The translations under genes and the position numbers were made by a program. From positions 1-59,496 of the forward strand of contig NZ_ADGX01000050.1 in assembly GCF_000177675.1 (NCBI RefSeq): a stretch of 59,496 nucleotides of DNA. The letters run 5' to 3'. Positions within the stretch are counted from its first letter, which is position 1; each line of letters opens with the position of its first letter. Source of the stretch: Parafrankia sp. EUN1f. GTDB taxonomy: Bacteria; Actinomycetota; Actinomycetes; Frankiales; Frankiaceae. Below the pieces are notes generated by a model. It searched no databases. It was not told the DNA's origin and was given only the letters and a program-made list of their open reading frames with translations. Below, one piece after another: positions 41,929 to 51,077 of this stretch.

Positions 41929-42962
41929 CGAAGACTCCTCCGTCGTGTGACCGTTCGCGCATGATTGCCGTGCCGGCTATACCCGGCCCGGGGGCGGCGA
42001 CGCATGAGGCCCGACACCAGACGGAGGCCACGGGTGACGATCCGGGCACGCCCGGCGACTTGGACACCTTCACAGAAGGCGCCGACGACGAGTTCGACCA
42101 ATAACCGCCTGGCCCTCACCCGTTCGCCAAGTTGTCCAGTACCCATCCCCGGGCAGACTAGGCCCACTCCTCCCAGGCCCACTCTTCCCAGTTCGATCGA
42201 CTACATATTGTAAGCGGCACACTTGCCCTGCCCAGTGCGGGAAGATATGACTGTTATGTCGAGGAGTCGCCGGCCGCGTGTGTGCGCATTGTGTGCGCGG
42301 ATGTCCCGGCACGACGCGGCATGCGCCGGCACGTTCCGGCACGGAAATCGCCCTGACCTCGGATTTTGCGGCATGGGGCGGCACGTTCCGGTATGCTCGG
42401 ATACGCGGTGACCGTTCTGTAATCGAGTGGCTAACCTCGATCTTTCGCCTGCCGGGTGCGTGCTGCCGTCGGCCGACCCGGTAGTGGTGAGGCTCCTGGA
42501 GACTGCCGGCGCGACAGCCTTTCTTGCGTACTACGCGAACACATACGGACCCCTGGCGACCGAGAGCGGCGCGCCGAGCCGCAACCCCGAGAAGCCCGTG
42601 CTCACGGTGTAGCCACAGGGTGCGGGGCCGGCTTTGGCCTGTACAGCTGGCCGCGATCCTCCTCACTCGTATTTGGATCAAGCGATGAATGACGGATCGA
42701 ACCTGGTCGCGTTCGGGCGCTTCGACGGTCGAGGCGCCTTGGCTTGCTTGGGCCCAGAGTTGCGCGTCGGCGGCGGGTACTAAGCCTTACTGGCGGTTTG
42801 GCTTCACCGCGATGATCTCCCCAACCGGCGCGAGCTCGACGAGGCCGTCGATCGACAGACCGTGGCGCGTACGTTAGACGCCGCCGGTTCTGGTGTCCAG
42901 CACGTACTCTGGCTATCCGGGCGGGTCCGGATCTCGCTGAGGAACCGGACGGGACGGACGTG
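41929..42962. other. Gene-poor kilobase with short repeats
   Basis: No recognisable gene is present. A GTG-started 61-codon frame at 42427-42612 (MANLDLSPAGCVLPSADPVV) has no family I know. cggcacgttccgg occurs at 42327-42339 and 42379-42391, in a stretch rich in cggca words. The region is less GC-rich in places and probably contains eroded mobile DNA. Confidence 0.5.
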
Positions 42963-43427
42963 CTAGCGGTTGCCGGTGGCATCGACGATCCAGGAGAAGT
43001 CCCCGTTGGCGAGACTCTCGCGCCATTCCGCGGGTGCGGGGCCCATCAGGGTCTGCATGTCCCAGTAATCCTTCCAGAGGGCGATCACGCCGTCCTGAAC
43101 GACCTGTACCGACAAGCAGGGCAGCACGATCTCCTCGCCCGAGGAGAAGCGCCAGATCTCGTGATGCTCCGTCATCACCGTGTCGCCTTCGCTGACCGTC
43201 CTGATCTGATCGTTCTCAAAGGTGGCGAGGCTGTCCAGTACGGACTTCGCGCGAGCGACGATGCCTTTCGGCCCTTTGGCCGCGAGGGTGGGCCCTGCGG
43301 GCACGTCCCAGTACACCGAGTCGTCGCCGAAGAAGACGTGCAGGTGCTCCCAGTCGCGGGCGAAAAGTGTCTTCCAGAACTCCGCTACAAGCGTCTCGGT
43401 GCTCGTCGTGGACGGGGCGTCGGACAT
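42963..43427 (-). CDS. Limonene-1,2-epoxide-hydrolase-like (SnoaL fold) protein, copy A
   Basis: The 154-aa protein has the fold pattern EFWKTLFARDWEHLHVFFGD, DDSVYWDVPAGPT, MTEHHEIWRFSSGEEIVLP and VIALWKDYWDMQTLM. Members hydrolyse epoxides or act as other SnoaL-fold catalysts; an Arg in EIWRF and an Asp in KDYWD could be part of the Asp-Arg-Asp relay. It is a close paralogue of the 43561-44022 gene, both starting MSD and ending in DATG(N/V)R. Confidence 0.8.
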   Translation of the reverse strand: MSDAPSTTSTETLVAEFWKTLFARDWEHLHVFFGDDSVYWDVPAGPTLAAKGPKGIVARAKSVLDSLATFENDQIRTVSEGDTVMTEHHEIWRFSSGEEIVLPCLSVQVVQDGVIALWKDYWDMQTLMGPAPAEWRESLANGDFSWIVDATGNR

Positions 43428-43495
43428 GGTCGGCTCCTTGCGCGGTACGCGGTGCGGAAGGGGGTTGCGGACGTCGCCGTGGGCGGGCGCCGCCC

Positions 43496-43564
43496 TCAAA
43501 GCGTGACGACGGTGCGGCCCTTGGTTCGACCGTCCTCCATGGCGCCGAGGTCCCGCGCCGTCAC
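43496..43564 (-). pseudogene. 22-aa tail of a quinone-oxidoreductase-type dehydrogenase
   Basis: Between the two hydrolase paralogues one minus frame reads VTARDLGAMEDGRTKGRTVV followed by TL and a stop. This is the typical last segment of medium-chain zinc-type quinone oxidoreductases. Its first codon overlaps the stop of copy B. The rest of the gene is absent, so it looks like the scar of a deletion during paralogue formation. Confidence 0.65.
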
Positions 43565-44022
43565 CGGACCCCGGTGGCGTCATAAAGCCAGGACCGGTCA
43601 CGTCCGAGGCTCGCGACCCAGGACGGCGGCGCCTTCGTGATGAGGGCCTGGAGGTCCCAGTAGTCCTTCCAGATGGCGATCACACCGTCGCGTACGACCT
43701 GTACCGAGACGCAGGGAAGCACGATCTCCTCCCCGCCGGCGAACCGCCAGATCTCCGCGTGCTCGGTCATGACCGTGTCGCCGGCGGCGACCGTCCGAAG
43801 GTGGTCGTTGCCGTAGAAGACGAGGGCGTCGAGGACCGACGTGGCCCGGGCGATGATGTCCTCAGGGCCCCTGGCGGCCACGGTCGGGCCGGTGGGCACG
43901 TCCCAGTAGACGGAATCCGGGCCGAAGAACGTGCGCGCGCGGTCCCAGTCGCGGGTGTACATCGCTTCCGTGAACGCGGCGACGATCTCCCTGGGGGTTG
44001 CGCGCGCCGGGGTGTCGGACAT
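43561..44022 (-). CDS. Limonene-1,2-epoxide-hydrolase-like protein, copy B
   Basis: The 153-aa paralogue has TEAMYTRDWDRARTFFGPDS, VYWDVPTGPTVAARGPEDII, MTEHAEIWRFAGGEEIVLP and VIAIWKDYWDLQALI. It lies 31 bp after the molybdopterin oxidoreductase stop on the same strand and is probably co-transcribed with it. Both copies keep the same putative active-site residues. Confidence 0.82.
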   Translation of the reverse strand: MSDTPARATPREIVAAFTEAMYTRDWDRARTFFGPDSVYWDVPTGPTVAARGPEDIIARATSVLDALVFYGNDHLRTVAAGDTVMTEHAEIWRFAGGEEIVLPCVSVQVVRDGVIAIWKDYWDLQALITKAPPSWVASLGRDRSWLYDATGVR

Positions 44023-44053
44023 GGTCAGCTCCTTGGTGCCGGCCGGCGGAGGG

Positions 44054-46225
44054 CTAGTGGACGGGGGATGGGGCGACGTCCGGCGCGGCGCACACGTCGA
44101 CGGGAATCGCGGTGATGTGGGACATGCAGCTCACGGGATCGAAGGCCCCTGGTCCACGCGGTGTCAGGACGTTCACGTTCGCACCGCCACGCCGCTGCGC
44201 CACCGGCATACCGGTCGTCCCCGCATTGCCGAAACCGTGGGTCATCGCCACCACGCCGGGGCGCAGCCGCGGGTCGAACTGCACCTCGGCGGCGAGCGCA
44301 CCCCACTCGTTGCTGACCGAGACCCGCGACCCGGCGGTGAGACCGAGGTCGGCGGCATCGTGCGGGTTCATCCAGAGCGGGTTCGGCCAGTCGCCGGGGC
44401 GTTTCGTCGGCAGGTTTCCCATGGCCGAGTTCAGCGCGTCCCGGGTTCGTCTCGTGACCAGTTTGAAGCGCCCCGGATCCTCGGCCCGGAGCTCCTCGAA
44501 CAGGGCGTGCCCCCGGGCGAGCGTCGAACCGAGCGCCTCGGGCACGCAGTCGAGCGGGCCGTCGACCCCCAGCCGTTCCCGGGAGCGTTCGGCGCCGTCC
44601 TCATGCAACGGCACGACGCCGCCCGCGGCGCGCAGCGCGGGCACGTCGAGGCCCTTCGGGGCGAGCGCCCGGTCGAACAGCAGCGGCAGGGCATCGGTCG
44701 CGGCCGGGTCGAGCAGGGGGGTGCGGCCCATCGCCTGCAGCAACTGGCCGAGGATGCGCCATTCCTCGCGCTGCTGCGCGTCCGCCTCGACCACGGCCGG
44801 TGTCCACTGCAGGTAGGGCTCCACCTGAATGCCCTGGACGAAGGTGTTGAGATCCGGCCGCTCGAACTGGTCGGTGGCCGGGAGCACGAAATCGGCGAGC
44901 TCACCGGTGGCGTTGCGGTAAAGGTCGATCGTGACGAGCAGGTCGAGCGAGCGCAGTGACTGTGTGAGCTCGGGGCCGCCGCCGACGCTGAGCGCCGGGT
45001 TTCCCGCCACGACGACCAGCGCCCGCAACGGCTCGTCGGCCGCGCCGATGAACTCGGGGAGCAGGGCGGCGGGGAGCAGACCCATCGCGCGCCGGAAGTC
45101 ACCCCATCGAGTCGTGTGGAACGAGGCCGCGGTCCGGTCGACGGGCCCGAAGCGTGCCCCGATCCCGCGGGCGGGGAAATAGTTCCCGCCGGGCCGGTCG
45201 AGGTTTCCCGTCAGCAGGAGCAGCATCTGGACGAGCCAGTAGGCGAGAGCACCCTGCCGGCCCATGTTCAGGCCGGTGGACACATGGATCGCCGCGGACC
45301 CGGCGGTAGCGAAGTCCCGGGCGAGCTGTGCGATGACCTCGGCGGGAAGGCCCACGACGTCGGCCACCGCGTCGGGTGAGTACGGGGCGACGAACGCGGC
45401 GACCTGCTCGGCACCGGTGACCGCCCCCTGCGCGGCACCCGTCCGGAAGCCCACCGTGCGGTGAATCTCGTGCAGGATCGCGGCCAGCAGGTACGGGTCG
45501 CTGTCCGGCCGGATCTGCAACGTCGTGCCGATGTCCGGTTCGACGTCGACGGGGTTCACGAAGACGACCCGGCCGCCGCGGTCGCGGATTCGCCTCAGCT
45601 CCACGACCGGGTTGGCGACACTGATGAACGACGACTTGCTGACCCGCGGGTTGGAACCGATCACGAGAAGCAGCTCGGTGCGCCTGAGATCGGGGATCGG
45701 GTTCGCACTCGGCGAGCCGTAGAGCAGCTCGGCGACCGCGTACTTGTTGGAACAGTCCTGCGTGGCGGCGGAGAACACCCGGTCCGTCCCCAGCGCGCCC
45801 GCGAAGTGGCCCGAGGCCGCGCTGCCCAGGGCGTTGAACGCGACCGGGTTTCCGATGTAGATGCCCGCCGCCCTCGGGCCGTGCTCGGACATGGCGTCCC
45901 GCATCCGCGAGGCGATCTCCTCCATTGCTTCGTCCCACGAGACGGGGACGAAGCGGTCGCCTTCCCTGCGCAGCGGTACCCGCAGCCGGTCCGGATCGCG
46001 GTGCAGGTCGATGGCGCGAAGTCCCTTGTTGCACGCGAAGCCGCGGGTGACAGCGTGATCGTGGTCCGGCCGGAGGCGGACGAGGTGGCCGCGCTCGACC
46101 GTGGCGACCGTTCCGCAGCCGGCCTCGCAGAGCCGGCAGTAGGTGCGGACGGTGCCAGCCTGCCCGTCGAGCAGCCCGGCCGCGGTGCCTGTGCGCCCAT
46201 GGAGGTGAGAGGACTCAGGATTCAT
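44054..46225 (-). CDS. Molybdopterin (bis-MGD) oxidoreductase with [4Fe-4S] site
   Basis: The 723-aa enzyme starts with a C-x2-C-x3-C-xn-C iron-sulfur motif (CRLCEAGCG, then FACNKGLRAID). It follows with SWDEAMEEIA, FSAATQDCSNKYA, where a Cys is the likely molybdenum ligand, LLLVIGSNPRVSKS and the C-terminal MGD-binding part (NPLWMNPHDAADLGL; VAMTHGFGNAG). It belongs to the NapA/FdhF-like DMSO reductase superfamily. There is no Tat signal, so it is cytoplasmic. No partner subunits adjoin. The substrate is unknown. It is divergent from the IclR gene. Confidence 0.87.
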   Translation of the reverse strand: MNPESSHLHGRTGTAAGLLDGQAGTVRTYCRLCEAGCGTVATVERGHLVRLRPDHDHAVTRGFACNKGLRAIDLHRDPDRLRVPLRREGDRFVPVSWDEAMEEIASRMRDAMSEHGPRAAGIYIGNPVAFNALGSAASGHFAGALGTDRVFSAATQDCSNKYAVAELLYGSPSANPIPDLRRTELLLVIGSNPRVSKSSFISVANPVVELRRIRDRGGRVVFVNPVDVEPDIGTTLQIRPDSDPYLLAAILHEIHRTVGFRTGAAQGAVTGAEQVAAFVAPYSPDAVADVVGLPAEVIAQLARDFATAGSAAIHVSTGLNMGRQGALAYWLVQMLLLLTGNLDRPGGNYFPARGIGARFGPVDRTAASFHTTRWGDFRRAMGLLPAALLPEFIGAADEPLRALVVVAGNPALSVGGGPELTQSLRSLDLLVTIDLYRNATGELADFVLPATDQFERPDLNTFVQGIQVEPYLQWTPAVVEADAQQREEWRILGQLLQAMGRTPLLDPAATDALPLLFDRALAPKGLDVPALRAAGGVVPLHEDGAERSRERLGVDGPLDCVPEALGSTLARGHALFEELRAEDPGRFKLVTRRTRDALNSAMGNLPTKRPGDWPNPLWMNPHDAADLGLTAGSRVSVSNEWGALAAEVQFDPRLRPGVVAMTHGFGNAGTTGMPVAQRRGGANVNVLTPRGPGAFDPVSCMSHITAIPVDVCAAPDVAPSPVH

Positions 46226-46281
46226 GGATCACCAGATCGTGCATGGCGGCAGACTCGCATGGTTGAGACATGCACCACAAG

Positions 46282-46298
46282 GGTTGCACTATGCAACC
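46282..46298. promoter_or_regulatory. 17-bp palindrome in the IclR/molybdoenzyme divergent region
   Basis: GGTTGCA-CTA-TGCAACC is a perfect 7+7 inverted repeat with a 3-bp spacer, 21 bp before the IclR start and about 57 bp before the molybdoenzyme start. Size and place fit an IclR-type operator controlling both directions. Confidence 0.65.
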
Positions 46299-46318
46299 AG
46301 TGTCGCGAAAGTACCGCC

Positions 46319-47185
46319 ATGGCCCGTCCCTCGCCGCAGACAGACCGAGTCGTGGCGCTCATCGAGATGATCGCGCTGCGTCCGACAGAGGGCGTGACCC
46401 TGGCGGACGTCACCCGCGGCCTGGGCGTGAACAAGTCCACCTGCCACTCGATGCTCAGTGCCCTCACCTCGGCGGGCTGGTTGCTGCGTGACCCGGTCCG
46501 CAAGCGCTACTGCCTCGGCCCGGGTCTGGTCGCGGTCGGTCGGGCGGCCGACGACGGGTTTCCCGCGCTTGCCTTCGCCCGGCCGGCCATGGCAGAGCTC
46601 AGCGCCGCCGCCGGTGCGAACTGCCTGGTGCTGACCATCGGCCGAGATCAGATGACCGTCGTCGACGAGGTTCGCCATCCACGGGCCGCGGTGGGCGGCC
46701 TGCGGGTCGGCTCCACCGTCCCGCTCCGTCCACCGTTCGGGACCGCCGTCCTCGCCGGCGACGACACCGACCGCTGGCTGGCGCAGGCGCCGGCCGCGCA
46801 CCGCGAGCGCTACGCCGCGGCGTTGGCCTCGGTCCGGGCGCGGGGCTACGCCGTCGAGCTGGCGCCCGCGCCCACCGAACAGCTGCGTCGCCTCGCCGGC
46901 CGCCTCGGCCTGCCCGGGCTGATGGAGCGGCTCACGGAGGAACTGACGGGTGATGACTACCACCTGGTCCAGGACCTCGAGCCCGACCGCGAGTACGACA
47001 CGACCTCGATCAACATCGCGGTACCCGGCCCGGGGGCCCAACCTGTCCTGCTGCTCGGCCTGACCTGCCTGCCCGCGCCACTGTCGGGCGCCCGCATCGC
47101 CGAGCTCGGCAGCCGGCTCATCGAGGTGGCCGGCCGGCTGGGCTCCGCCCTGGCGGGGACACCCCGAGCCGCGCGAGCCTCGTAG
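46319..47185 (+). CDS. IclR-family transcriptional regulator
   Basis: The 288-aa protein has the IclR winged helix (RVVALIEMIALRPTEGVTLA, DVTRGLGVNKSTCHSMLSAL, GWLLRDPVRKRYCLG) and the effector-binding domain (MTVVDEVRHPRAAVGGLRVG, PPFGTAVLAG). A much longer open frame runs upstream but only antisense to the molybdoenzyme, so the ATG at 46319 is taken. It likely controls the molybdoenzyme and epoxide-hydrolase-like genes through the palindrome in front of it. Confidence 0.9.
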   Translation: MARPSPQTDRVVALIEMIALRPTEGVTLADVTRGLGVNKSTCHSMLSALTSAGWLLRDPVRKRYCLGPGLVAVGRAADDGFPALAFARPAMAELSAAAGANCLVLTIGRDQMTVVDEVRHPRAAVGGLRVGSTVPLRPPFGTAVLAGDDTDRWLAQAPAAHRERYAAALASVRARGYAVELAPAPTEQLRRLAGRLGLPGLMERLTEELTGDDYHLVQDLEPDREYDTTSINIAVPGPGAQPVLLLGLTCLPAPLSGARIAELGSRLIEVAGRLGSALAGTPRAARAS

Positions 47186-47710
47186 CGCAGTCGCCGGCGT
47201 GCGCGGTCGCCGGCTGTGCGGTCGCCGGCGTGCGCAGGCAGCTGCCCCGTCGGCGGTTCTGCGAGGATCGGCGCCGCCGCCGACGAGTTCACGGAGTTCG
47301 TGTCGGCCACGACGTCCGGTGTGGTCGTTCTTCGACTCCGGAAAGGGGTTCGCCCGGCCGGCGAAATGATTTTTGCGCCGGCGGGAAGATCTCTCGGCAG
47401 GTCGGAGAAATGCTGACCAGTAATCTCCTCAGTGAGGGTATCTGACCCGGTCGGCCACGTTTACGGAACGCATTGTGGCCGTCGTCGCAAGGGGGTTATT
47501 AGGGGTCCCCTGTGGGGCTGACACCTTTTCTTCTCCCGGCTAGCCTTGCGGTGACCAGTTCTTTTCGCGGCCGTGTGCGCGCCGCTCACATCGCGGGGTA
47601 TGGCACCCGGCTGCAGGCAGCCGCCGCCGTCAGCATCACGGCGAGGGCTACGGTCGTTTTCCCGGTTCTTTCTTCTGCCGGTGTGTTTCCAAGAATGGGA
47701 GCGTGGGATC
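47186..47710. promoter_or_regulatory. 525-bp gap before the AHBA genes; repeats and putative promoter region
   Basis: No gene is convincing here. gtcgccggcgtgcgc occurs at 47190-47204 and 47221-47235, with a variant (gtcgccggctgtgcg) at 47206-47220. The stretch 47360-47510 is less GC-rich than its surroundings. It ends with the near-palindrome aggggtcccct (47502-47512), a possible regulator site for the ansamycin operon. Confidence 0.45.
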
Positions 47711-48889
47711 GTGAGTGCTGCGCCGAAGGCTGCGCCGGATCTTCCGGCCTGGCCGCGGTTCGACGACGACGAACGTGCCGGCCTGATCCGCGCCCTGGAG
47801 CAGGGGCAGTGGTGGCGGATGGGCGGTGGCGAGGTGGACGCCTTCGAGGCGGAGTTCGCCCGCCATCACGGGTCGGAGCACGGGCTGGCCGTCACCAACG
47901 GCACCCACGCCCTGGAGCTGGCGCTCCAGGTGCTCGGCGTCGGCCCGGGCAGCGAGGTGATCGTCCCGGCCTTCACCTTCATCTCGTCGTCGCAGGCGGC
48001 CCAGCGGCTGGGGGCTGTCGCCGTCCCGGTGGACGTCTACCCCGACACCTACAACATCGACGTCGCCGCCGCCGCGGCCGCGATCAGCCCGCGCACCAGT
48101 GCGATCATGCCCGTGCACATGGCCGGTGAGGTCGCCGACATGGACGCGCTCGCGAAGCTGTCCGCCGACTCGGGCGTTGCGCTGGTCCAGGATGCGGCGC
48201 ACGCGCACGGCGCGCGCTGGCAGGGCCGCCGCATCGGCGAGCTCGGCTCGGTCGCCGCGTTCAGCTTCCAGAACGGCAAGCTGATGACCGCCGGCGAGGG
48301 AGGTTTCGTCGTGTTCCCGGACGCCGAGCTGCGCGAGATCGGCTTCCTGCGGCACAGCTGCGGCCGACCGCGCACCGACCGGCTCTACTTCCACCAGACC
48401 TCGGGTTCCAACTTCCGGATGAACGAGTTCTCGGCCGCGGTGCTGCGCGCCCAGCTGCGCCGGCTCGACGGGCAGATCGACACCCGGGAACAGCGCTGGC
48501 CCGTCCTGTCCGGCCTGCTCGCCGAGATCCCCGGCGTCGTCCCGCAGGGACGCGACCCACGCTGCGACCGCCGGTCGCACTACATGGCGATGTTCCGGAT
48601 TCCGGGAATCGCCGAGGAGGAGCGCAACCGGCTCGTCGACACCCTCCAGGCCCGCGGCCTGCCGGCGTTCGCCGCGTTCAGGGCCATCTACCGCTCCGAC
48701 GGCTTCTGGGAGACCGGCGCGCCGGACCTGACCGTCGAAGAGCTGGCCCGCCGCTGCCCCCACGCCGACGCGATCAGTGCCGACGGCATCTGGCTGCACC
48801 ACCGCACCCTGCTCGCGACCGAGGCACAGATCCACGATGTCGCCGAGATCGTGGCCGACGTCGTCACCGGCTCCCCGGCCCGCCGGTGA
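47711..48889 (+). CDS. rifK: 3-amino-5-hydroxybenzoate (AHBA) synthase
   Basis: The 392-aa PLP enzyme of the DegT/DnrJ/StrS fold carries the features I associate with RifK-type AHBA synthases. They include ALEQGQWWRMGGGEV, VTNGTHALELALQVLGVGPG, IVPAFTFISSSQAAQRLGAV, QDAAHAHGARWQG and the PLP lysine in SFQNGKLMTAGEGG. Later come HSCGRPRTDR and LPAFAAFRAIYRSDGFWE. It aromatises 5-amino-5-deoxy-3-dehydroshikimate to AHBA, the starter unit of ansamycins and mitomycins. The GTG at 47711 gives the normal length; earlier starts add unsupported sequence. It is coupled to the next gene by GTGA. Confidence 0.92.
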   Translation: MSAAPKAAPDLPAWPRFDDDERAGLIRALEQGQWWRMGGGEVDAFEAEFARHHGSEHGLAVTNGTHALELALQVLGVGPGSEVIVPAFTFISSSQAAQRLGAVAVPVDVYPDTYNIDVAAAAAAISPRTSAIMPVHMAGEVADMDALAKLSADSGVALVQDAAHAHGARWQGRRIGELGSVAAFSFQNGKLMTAGEGGFVVFPDAELREIGFLRHSCGRPRTDRLYFHQTSGSNFRMNEFSAAVLRAQLRRLDGQIDTREQRWPVLSGLLAEIPGVVPQGRDPRCDRRSHYMAMFRIPGIAEEERNRLVDTLQARGLPAFAAFRAIYRSDGFWETGAPDLTVEELARRCPHADAISADGIWLHHRTLLATEAQIHDVAEIVADVVTGSPARR

Positions 48890-50190
48890 GCATCGGGACC
48901 CGCGACCGGTCCCCGGGGCCCGTCGGCGCCGACGGGCCGCTCACCGGCGGGCCGCCTCGACCGGTCGCGGCGGTCGAGGCGACGACGGACCAGAACCCGG
49001 CGGACGGCGGCGGCACCGTGCCCCCGCCGCTGCGGGTGGCCGTCGTCGGGCTCGGCTGGGCGGGACGGTCGATCTGGCTGCCGCGGCTGCGGGCGAGCCC
49101 GTGGTTCACCGTCACCGCCGCGGTCGACCGGGACGAGGGCGCGCGGGCCGGCCTCGCCGCGGCCGACCCGGACGTCCGGCTGCTCGCCTCGCCGGCCGAC
49201 CTGCCCCCCGGCAAGGTCGACCTGGCCGTCGTCGCGGTGCCGAACCACCTGCACGCCCCGGTCGCCGCCGACCTGCTCACCGCGGGTATCCCGGTGTTCC
49301 TGGAGAAGCCGGTGTGCCTGAGCGTGGCCGAGGCCGACCGGCTGGCATCGGCCGAACGGGCCGGCGGCGCGGTGCTGCTGGCCGGCAGCGCGGCCCGGCA
49401 CCGGGCCGACGTGCGTCGCCTGTACGACGTCGTCGGCTCCTGCGGCACGGTCCGGCACATCGACGTCTCCTGGGTGCGGGCGCGCGGCGTCCCGGACGCG
49501 GGCGGCTGGTTCACCAGCCGTCAGCTGGCCGGGGGCGGCGCGCTCGTCGACCTCGGGTGGCACCTGCTGGACACGGTCACGCCGCTGCTCGGCACGGATC
49601 GGTTCGCGCGGGTGCTGGGTGCCACCTCGGCCGACTTCGTCCGCGAACGCTCGCGCGGCGCGGCCTGGCGGCACGCCGCCGCCGGCGCGTCCCCTGCCGC
49701 CCCGGTGACCACCGCCGGGGCCGGGGACGTCGAGGACACCGCCCGCGGCCTGCTCGTCACCGACCGGGGTGTCTCGGTCTGGCTGCGCGCGAGCTGGGCC
49801 TCCCACCAGAGCCGCGACGTCACGCTGATCCGGGTCGAGGGCAGCGCCGCGACCGTCGAGCTGCGCTGCACCTTCGGCTTCAGCCCGAACCGGCTCGGCG
49901 GATCCACCCTCACGTACACCCGCCAGGGCGACACAGTGCGCCTCCACGTTCCGGACGAGCCGGTCGGCGCCGAGTACGCACGTCAGCTCGACGCCCTGCC
50001 CGGCCTGCTGGCCGACCCGGCGTCGCGCGGCCGGGCCGTCGAGGACGCCCGCCAGGCCGCCTACGCCGTCGAACGCCTCTACCGCTCAACCGACCATCGC
50101 CCCCCGACCGACCGCCAGCACCCGACCGACCGCCAGCACCCGCCCGCCCGCCCGGCCCGTCCCGGTGCCGTGGCGACATCCGATGCATGA
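48886..50190 (+). CDS. rifL: RifL-like Gfo/Idh/MocA oxidoreductase
   Basis: The 434-aa protein has a dinucleotide-binding start LRVAVVGLGWAGRSIWLPRL after a disordered 45-residue tail, then VAVPNHLHAPVAADLLTAGI and FLEKPVCLSVAEAD. The Gfo/Idh/MocA C-terminal sheet follows, with GGGALVDLGWHLLDTV. In the rifamycin cluster the equivalent gene follows AHBA synthase and is needed for making the aminosugar precursor of AHBA. The C-terminus has a short Pro/Thr/Asp repeat. The GTG start overlaps the rifK stop. Confidence 0.85.
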   Translation: MSIGTRDRSPGPVGADGPLTGGPPRPVAAVEATTDQNPADGGGTVPPPLRVAVVGLGWAGRSIWLPRLRASPWFTVTAAVDRDEGARAGLAAADPDVRLLASPADLPPGKVDLAVVAVPNHLHAPVAADLLTAGIPVFLEKPVCLSVAEADRLASAERAGGAVLLAGSAARHRADVRRLYDVVGSCGTVRHIDVSWVRARGVPDAGGWFTSRQLAGGGALVDLGWHLLDTVTPLLGTDRFARVLGATSADFVRERSRGAAWRHAAAGASPAAPVTTAGAGDVEDTARGLLVTDRGVSVWLRASWASHQSRDVTLIRVEGSAATVELRCTFGFSPNRLGGSTLTYTRQGDTVRLHVPDEPVGAEYARQLDALPGLLADPASRGRAVEDARQAAYAVERLYRSTDHRPPTDRQHPTDRQHPPARPARPGAVATSDA

Positions 50191-50210
50191 GCTAGAACTC
50201 GGAGAGACCG

Positions 50211-50930
50211 ATGGCAGTCGATCTACCGGTCCAGCCCTTCGTTCCCGCCCCCACCCGCGCCCCCGACCATGGGGGCGGCCGGCACGAACGCGCCGTGGTG
50301 TTCGACCTCGACGGGGTCGTCGTGGACAGCTTCGCGGTGATGCGCGAGGCGTTCCGCCGCGCGTACGCGCAGGTGGTCGGCCCCGGCGAGGCGCCGTTCG
50401 CCGAATACCACCGCCACCAGGGACGGTACTTCCCGGACATCATGCGGCTCATGGGCCTGCCGCTGGCGATGGAGGAGCCGTTCACCCGGGAGAGCCATCG
50501 CCTGCGCGACGGGGTGACGGTCTTCCCGGGCGTCACCGAGCTGCTGCGCACGCTGCGAGCCGCCGGGTTCGGCCTCGCGGTGGCCACCGGGAAGAGCGGG
50601 CCCCGGGCCCGGGCCCTGCTCGACCACCTCGGTCTGCTGGCGAGCTTCCACCACGTGGTGGGCTCGGACGAGGTGCGCCGGCCGAAGCCGGCCCCGGACA
50701 TCGTGCGCCGCGCGCTGGACCTGCTCGGGACGGAGCCGGAGAACGCCATCATGATCGGCGACGCGGTGACCGACCTGGCCAGTGCGCGCGGAGCGGGTGT
50801 GCGGGCGGCCGCGGCGCTGTGGGGCGCGGCGGATGCCGCCGAGCTGCTCGCGGCCGGTCCGGATGTCGTGCTTCGCCGGCCGGCCGACCTGCTGGCCGTG
50901 GTGGAGAAAACAACCACCCGGATTTCGTGA
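50211..50930 (+). CDS. rifM: RifM-like HAD phosphatase
   Basis: The 239-aa HAD hydrolase has motif I VVFDLDGVVVDSF, motif II VATGKSGPR, the lysine in VRRPKPAPD and motif IV AIMIGDAVTDLASAR. RifM-type phosphatases act with RifL and RifN in the aminosugar steps that lead to AHBA. A GGAGAG precedes the ATG. The order K, L, M is the same as in the rifamycin cluster. The kinase (RifN) and the aminoshikimate genes G, H, I and J are not in the window. Confidence 0.88.
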   Translation: MAVDLPVQPFVPAPTRAPDHGGGRHERAVVFDLDGVVVDSFAVMREAFRRAYAQVVGPGEAPFAEYHRHQGRYFPDIMRLMGLPLAMEEPFTRESHRLRDGVTVFPGVTELLRTLRAAGFGLAVATGKSGPRARALLDHLGLLASFHHVVGSDEVRRPKPAPDIVRRALDLLGTEPENAIMIGDAVTDLASARGAGVRAAAALWGAADAAELLAAGPDVVLRRPADLLAVVEKTTTRIS

Positions 50931-51077
50931 AACACCGCGGAAGCAGAAGAAGGTCGGGAGCCCGCATGTCAGGGACTTCTTAGGGGGCGGGCAGGGGAAC
51001 CCGAAGAAGCTTTCCCGGGTGAGACTGGAGAAAGCTTTTCTCGGTTTCGCCTGCTCGTTCGACGGAGGACCTGCGGA

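Noticed and set aside
42427-42612. A 61-codon frame as a small gene
   Set aside because: It has no family features, no good ribosome site and lies in a repeat-rich gene-poor stretch; noted only within the region entry.
42070-42681. A 203-residue minus-strand frame
   Set aside because: The translation lacks domain features and codon use is poor for this genome, so it was not listed as a gene.
45461-46318. An upstream extension of the IclR frame by nearly 290 residues
   Set aside because: The extension is antisense to the molybdopterin oxidoreductase and has no recognisable features; the helix-turn-helix begins right after the ATG at 46319.
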